A DNA stretch of 64,000 nt from Roseicella frigidaeris. Lineage in GTDB: Bacteria > Pseudomonadota > Alphaproteobacteria > Acetobacterales > Acetobacteraceae. Shown one piece after another: positions 60,742-64,000 of the stretch. Position numbers and translations under genes: made by a program. Within the stretch, counting starts at the first letter, position 1; every line of letters begins with the position of its first letter. The DNA lies in contig NZ_QLIX01000007.1 in assembly GCF_003258945.1 (NCBI RefSeq), positions 124,001-188,000 on the forward strand. Direction: 5' to 3'. The notes below the pieces were generated by a model that was not told the origin of the DNA, did not search any database, and worked only from the letters and a program-made list of their open reading frames with translations.

Positions 60742-60783
60742 CGGCACCGTCGCGAGACATTCCGGCCTCTCGCGCCGGTGCCG
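60742..60783. terminator. Long hairpin between minus-strand genes
   Basis: Arms 60742-60757 and 60768-60783 pair over 16 positions with one mismatch (CGGCACCG on one side, CGGTGCCG on the other) around a 10-nt loop. It lies just below the stop of the coiled-coil gene (60795, minus strand), 80 bp before the ThDP enzyme start, so it is a probable terminator. Confidence 0.55.
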
Positions 60784-60794
60784 GACGGAGCCTC

Positions 60795-61151
60795 TCAGCG
60801 CCGCGGCCGGGAGGCGCCGGGCTGGCCTTCGAGCCGCCGCAGCGCCCGCCGCAGCAGCCAGCCGCGCAGGCCGGTCGCCCGCTCGAGCGCCGCGCGCAGC
60901 GTCTTCAGCTCGCCCTCGGCGCGGGAGCGCGCGAGGGCGGCCTCCACGGCGAGGCCGCGGGCCACCTTCTGCCCCTCCTCGAGCTCGGCGATCCGCCGCG
61001 CCGCCAGCGGCTCGCCGGCGCCCTGCTCGAGCTGCTGGATGCGCGTGCGCGCCTGGGTCAGCTCGCGGCGCAGCCGGTCGATCTCGCTGCGCAGCTCGGC
61101 GAAGCCGCCTTCGGCCTGGGGGGCGCTCCTGCGCGGTGGGCGTCGGCTCAT
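60795..61151 (-). CDS. Hypothetical coiled-coil protein
   Basis: A 118-residue protein with strong coiled-coil heptads from about 15 to 90 (FAELRSEIDRLRRELTQARTRIQQLEQ and RIAELEEGQKVARGLAVEAALARSRAEGELKTLRAALERA). The ends are basic (SRRPPRRSAP and LRRALRRLEGQPGASRPRR). I do not recognise a family. It starts 27 bp after the histidine phosphatase stop and may share its transcript. It could be a membrane-associated or nucleoid-binding protein, but there is no evidence beyond composition. Confidence 0.55.
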   Translation of the reverse strand: MSRRPPRRSAPQAEGGFAELRSEIDRLRRELTQARTRIQQLEQGAGEPLAARRIAELEEGQKVARGLAVEAALARSRAEGELKTLRAALERATGLRGWLLRRALRRLEGQPGASRPRR

Positions 61152-61178
61152 CGGTCCTCGCTTCCGGCCGGGCGGCGC

Positions 61179-61763
61179 TCAGGCCTCCGCGGCCAGCGCC
61201 ACCGGGGCCAGGTCCCAGGCCTTGGCGCCGCCCGCGGGCGGGGTGCAGCGGATGGGCAGGGCATTCGGCGTGCGAACATTCGGCTCGTGCCCGAAGGCGA
61301 GCCGCAGGGCGCGGAAGAGCGCGCCATGCGCCACCACCAGCACCGGTCCGGGCTTCGCCGTCGCCCGGTTCACCGCCGCCACCGCGCGGGCGAGCAGCGT
61401 GGCGAAATCCTCCGCCCCCGCGGGCGTATAGGTCCCGGCGATCCAGTCATCGTACCAGTCGCCCATCGGCTTGCCTTCCTGCTCGCCGAAATTGACCTCC
61501 TGCAGCCCTTCGTCGAAGACGACGGGCAGGCCGAGCGCCTCGGCGGCGATCTCCGCCGTCCGCCGCGCCCGCACCAGCGGCGAGGCGATGATAGTGGCGA
61601 TGCCGCCGATGCCCCGCAGCGTGCGCGCCGCCCGCTCCGCCTGGGCGAGGCCGACGGCGTTCAGGGGAATGTCGGTGCGGCCCTGGGACAGGCCCTGCGC
61701 ATTCCAGTCGGTCTCGCCATGGCGCAGAAACCAGAAGGGGATCGGGGTCAGGCTCTCCGCCAT
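61179..61763 (-). CDS. Histidine phosphatase family protein
   Basis: A 194-residue histidine phosphatase (phosphoglycerate mutase-like). The phosphohistidine motif is RHGETDWN (residues 14-21), the second basic residue is in SPLVRARRTAE, the acid/base is FGEQEGKPM and the second catalytic His is VVAHGALFRAL near residue 150. The substrate may be a sugar phosphate, a cobalamin intermediate or a protein; it cannot be told. ATG 61763 sits directly before the family N-terminus FWFLRHGE. Confidence 0.9.
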   Translation of the reverse strand: MAESLTPIPFWFLRHGETDWNAQGLSQGRTDIPLNAVGLAQAERAARTLRGIGGIATIIASPLVRARRTAEIAAEALGLPVVFDEGLQEVNFGEQEGKPMGDWYDDWIAGTYTPAGAEDFATLLARAVAAVNRATAKPGPVLVVAHGALFRALRLAFGHEPNVRTPNALPIRCTPPAGGAKAWDLAPVALAAEA

Positions 61764-61780
61764 GCGGTCCTCATCTTCCT

Positions 61781-61815
61781 CACGGGCCGGCCCCTGTTGC
61801 CGCCGCCGGCCCGTG
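61781..61815. terminator. Hairpin downstream of the GST gene
   Basis: CACGGGCCGGC (61781-61791) and GCCGGCCCGTG (61805-61815) form a perfect 11-bp stem with a 13-nt loop. It lies between the GST stop (61872, minus) and the phosphatase start (61763), so it would stop GST transcription or shape the phosphatase leader. Confidence 0.5.
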
Positions 61816-61871
61816 GCGGTCAAGCCTGCCCGGCCCGGCCGGCGGCCGGAGACGCGGCAGGGACGCCCTGG

Positions 61872-62489
61872 TCAGGCCAGGCCTTCGGCCTTCAGCACCC
61901 GCTGCACCGAGGGCCGCGCCTTCATGCGCTCGTAGTGCTTCGCCACATGCGCCGGCAGGGGCTTCTTCAGCCGGTCGGCCCACCAGAAGGAGAGATAGAA
62001 CAAGGCGCTGTCGGCGAAGGAGAACTCGCCGAGCAGCCAGTCCTTGCCCTCGAGCGCCTTGTCGAACACCCCGAGGCCCTTGGTGAAGATCTCCTCGCCG
62101 CGCGCCTTCACCGCGGCCTGGTCGTCCTCGGAGGAGGCGAAATTCGCGGGGCGGAAGATCCGCGAGAAGCCCTGCATGTGCAGCGTGGCGACGGCGTAGT
62201 CGGTGAACTCCAGCGCCCGGGCCAGGCCCTCGGCCCCCTGCGGCAGCAGCTTCGCCTCGGGGAAGGTGCTGGCGAGCCAGACGGCGATCGCCGGATACTC
62301 GGTCAGCACGCTGCCGTCGTCGCGGACCAGGGTCGGGACCTTGGATTTCGGGTTGATCGCGGTGAAGCCCGGCTGGAACTGGCCGCCATCCCGCAGATTC
62401 ACCGCCTCGGCCTCGTAGGGCTTGCCGATCTCCTCGAGCAGGACATGGATGCCGATGGAACAGGCGCCGGGCGCGTAATACAGTTTCAT
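61872..62489 (-). CDS. Glutathione S-transferase
   Basis: A 205-residue GST with an N-terminal thioredoxin-like domain (MKLYYAPGACSIGIHVLLEEIGKPYEAEAVN; the YYAPGACS start is typical of bacterial beta-class enzymes with catalytic Cys10). KVPTLVRDDGSVLTEYPAIAVWLA binds glutathione, and a helical C-terminal domain follows. Function is detoxification or use of glutathione conjugates. It is transcribed alone with a hairpin downstream. Confidence 0.92.
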   Translation of the reverse strand: MKLYYAPGACSIGIHVLLEEIGKPYEAEAVNLRDGGQFQPGFTAINPKSKVPTLVRDDGSVLTEYPAIAVWLASTFPEAKLLPQGAEGLARALEFTDYAVATLHMQGFSRIFRPANFASSEDDQAAVKARGEEIFTKGLGVFDKALEGKDWLLGEFSFADSALFYLSFWWADRLKKPLPAHVAKHYERMKARPSVQRVLKAEGLA

Positions 62490-62732
62490 GCGTTGTCCTC
62501 CGCAGGTCTTGGCGCGCCGAGGTTACCGGCCGCTGCCGCCTTGCACAGCCCCAACCCCGGCCTTCACGCTTGCGCGACAGGGGTTACGGCCCCGGCATGA
62601 TCTGATAGGTTGATTAAGGGCGCCTGCGATCCACCGTACTGCCGGCCGAAGACACTCCACGGGGCCCCGAAGGGAAACCAACACCCGCTTCGGGATCGCC
62701 GGCGCCCGCCTTCCGAGAGCCCGCCCGCTGCG

Positions 62733-63665
62733 TCAGTTGAACAGCGAGGAGACGGAGCTCTCGTCGGAGATCCGGCGCACCGCCTCCGCCATCAGCGGGG
62801 CGATGGTGATCTGGCGGATGTTCGAGGAAATCCGCACCGCCTCGGTGGCCAGGATGCTGTCCGTCACCGTCATGTTCTCGATCGGCGAGGCCCCGACCCG
62901 GGCAACCGCGCCGCCCGAGAAGACGCCGTGCGTCACATAGACCGAGACGCCGTTGGCGCCGTTCTTGATGAGCGCCTCGGCGGCGTTGCACAGCGTGCCG
63001 CCGGAATCGACGATATCGTCGATCAGGATGCAATGCCGGCCGTCGACCTCGCCGATGACGTTCATCACCTCGGAGACGCCGGCCCGCGGCCGGCGCTTGT
63101 CGATGATGGCGAGATCGGTGTGCAGCCGCGCCGCCAGCGCCCGGGCGCGCACCACGCCGCCGACATCCGGGCTGACCACCATCAGCTCGCGGCCGCGGTA
63201 GCGCTCCTGGATGTCGCGGGTGAAGAGCGGCGCGGCGAAGAGGTTGTCGACCGGGATGTCGAAGAAGCCCTGGATCTGCGCCGCGTGCAGATCCATCGTC
63301 AGCACCCGGTGGGCGCCGGCCGCGGTGATGAGGTTCGCCACCAGCTTGGCCGAGATCGGGGTGCGGGAGCCGGATTTCCGGTCCTGCCGGGCATAGCCGA
63401 AATAGGGGATCACCGCCGTCACCCGCCGCGCGCTCGCCCGGCGCAGCGCATCCAGCGTGATCAGCAGCTCCATCAGGTTGTCGTTCGCCGGGTAGCTGGT
63501 GCTCTGCACCACGAAGACGTCCTCGCCCCGGACGTTCTCGTTGATCTCGACGAAGACCTCCATGTCCGCGAAGCGCCGGATGGAGGCGCTGGTCAGCGGC
63601 AGGCCGAGCGCGGCCGCGACCGCTTCGGCCAGGGGACGGTTGCTGTTGCAGGCGACGATCTTCAT
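62733..63665 (-). CDS. prs: Ribose-phosphate pyrophosphokinase
   Basis: A 310-residue PRPP synthetase (ribose 5-phosphate + ATP to PRPP + AMP), supplying purine, pyrimidine, His and Trp synthesis. Family blocks are [49 protein letters not shown], the metal-binding [20 protein letters not shown], and the PRPP loop [17 protein letters not shown]. Length matches the bacterial norm. ATG 63665 begins [13 protein letters not shown]. It is divergent from the flagellar gene across 261 bp. Confidence 0.96.
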   Translation of the reverse strand: MKIVACNSNRPLAEAVAAALGLPLTSASIRRFADMEVFVEINENVRGEDVFVVQSTSYPANDNLMELLITLDALRRASARRVTAVIPYFGYARQDRKSGSRTPISAKLVANLITAAGAHRVLTMDLHAAQIQGFFDIPVDNLFAAPLFTRDIQERYRGRELMVVSPDVGGVVRARALAARLHTDLAIIDKRRPRAGVSEVMNVIGEVDGRHCILIDDIVDSGGTLCNAAEALIKNGANGVSVYVTHGVFSGGAVARVGASPIENMTVTDSILATEAVRISSNIRQITIAPLMAEAVRRISDESSVSSLFN

Positions 63666-63926
63666 GGTCCGCCGGACCCTCTCTCCACGCGACCCGAGCG
63701 CCGCCGATGCACCGCTTTCCGCACGGTGGGCGGGACATATCAAGCTGACGAAACCGTGTAAATCGCGCTCGCTGCGGGGCTGTGTCCCGCCGGCCGGGCG
63801 GCTTTACCGCTTCGAAACCCTCCATGCGGCAAATCTTGCCTCCCGGCGGCGCCCTGCCCCCGCCCGCCCAGCCCGCGGGCGGCGGCAGGCCCGCCAGCGC
63901 CGGGACGGGTCACAGGAGGTGGCTGC

Positions 63927-64000
63927 ATGGGCGGGGTGATCGCCGGGCTGAAGGCGCTCGGGCCGAAGCGGCTGCTCGCCCTGGGCGGCGTCGGGCTGGC
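63927..64000 (+). CDS. fliF: Probable flagellar M-ring protein FliF, N-terminal fragment
   Basis: Only 24 complete codons are inside the window. They begin MGGVIAGLKALGPKRLLALG and run into what looks like the first transmembrane helix. This is the style of FliF N-termini in related alphaproteobacteria (GL-x-LG-x-R/K-LLALG). AGGAGGT at 63914-63920 gives an ideal ribosome site. The gene is cut by the window edge, so the call is tentative and needs the sequence beyond 64000. A flagellar operon probably continues to the right. Confidence 0.5.
   Translation, partial: MGGVIAGLKALGPKRLLALGGVGL

Noticed and set aside
62666-62694. Hairpin CCCGAAG/CTTCGGG after prs
   Set aside because: Only 7 bp with a 15-nt loop in GC-rich DNA; too weak to list as a terminator.
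63666-63926. Sigma-54 promoter before the flagellar gene
   Set aside because: A GGC...TTGC-like stretch near 63833 has 8 bp rather than 10 bp between GG and GC, so it does not meet the consensus.

Overview
The window is about 64 kb of very GC-rich, densely packed bacterial DNA with many 1-4 nt gene overlaps. Gene content (orphan Bug/TTT-type periplasmic binding proteins, a PYP-phytochrome hybrid, CoA-dependent aromatic catabolism, a flagellar gene at the right edge) suggests an alphaproteobacterium, most likely an Acetobacteraceae relative of Roseomonas. That placement is an inference from content and style; no rRNA marker is present. No tRNA, rRNA, CRISPR array, transposase or phage gene was seen.

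Layout. (1) 0-8 kb: a 2-hydroxyacid dehydrogenase, an MFS carrier, a Baeyer-Villiger monooxygenase with a serine esterase and a Bug protein, and a luciferase-like oxidoreductase. (2) 8-26 kb: a tryptophan/kynurenine/anthranilate catabolic locus. It has tryptophan 2,3-dioxygenase, a kynureninase-like enzyme, a formamidase-like hydrolase, a 2-aminobenzoate-type CoA ligase, a bifunctional aminobenzoyl/salicylyl-CoA monooxygenase-reductase, a second flavin monooxygenase, SDR, enoyl-CoA hydratase, RidA, a MarR regulator and a complete Liv-type ABC importer. One near-identical operator-like sequence (core TAGTTTAGGCTTCAAG) lies before four of its transcription units, which suggests a single MarR-controlled regulon. 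(3) 26-31.6 kb: a SWIB protein and an RND efflux pair. (4) 31.6-39.1 kb: a minus-strand light-sensing cassette with a PYP-bacteriophytochrome-HWE kinase, a second bacteriophytochrome kinase, a single-domain response regulator and a receiver-PAS-HWE kinase.

(5) 39.4-48.7 kb: a cluster of secreted proteins that looks like an undescribed curli-like (amyloid-type) export system. Several small secreted proteins, two of them sharing a strict N-x-A-x-G-x2-S-x-A-x-Q repeat, lie opposite a CsgG/HfaB-like lipoprotein extended by peptidoglycan-binding-like and DUF4384-like modules. This is followed by a caspase-like/FGE-sulfatase fusion, two DUF4399 proteins and another DUF4384-like protein. Three palindromes of the CRP type (TGTGR-N6-YCACA) lie in its promoter regions.

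(6) 48.7-58.9 kb: a TetR-controlled acyl-CoA module with two AMP-dependent CoA ligases, two carboxyltransferases, a free biotinyl carrier protein, a nitroreductase and two Bug proteins, but no biotin carboxylase. (7) 58.9-64 kb: a ThDP enzyme, a coiled-coil protein, a histidine phosphatase, a GST, ribose-phosphate pyrophosphokinase and the start of a probable fliF.
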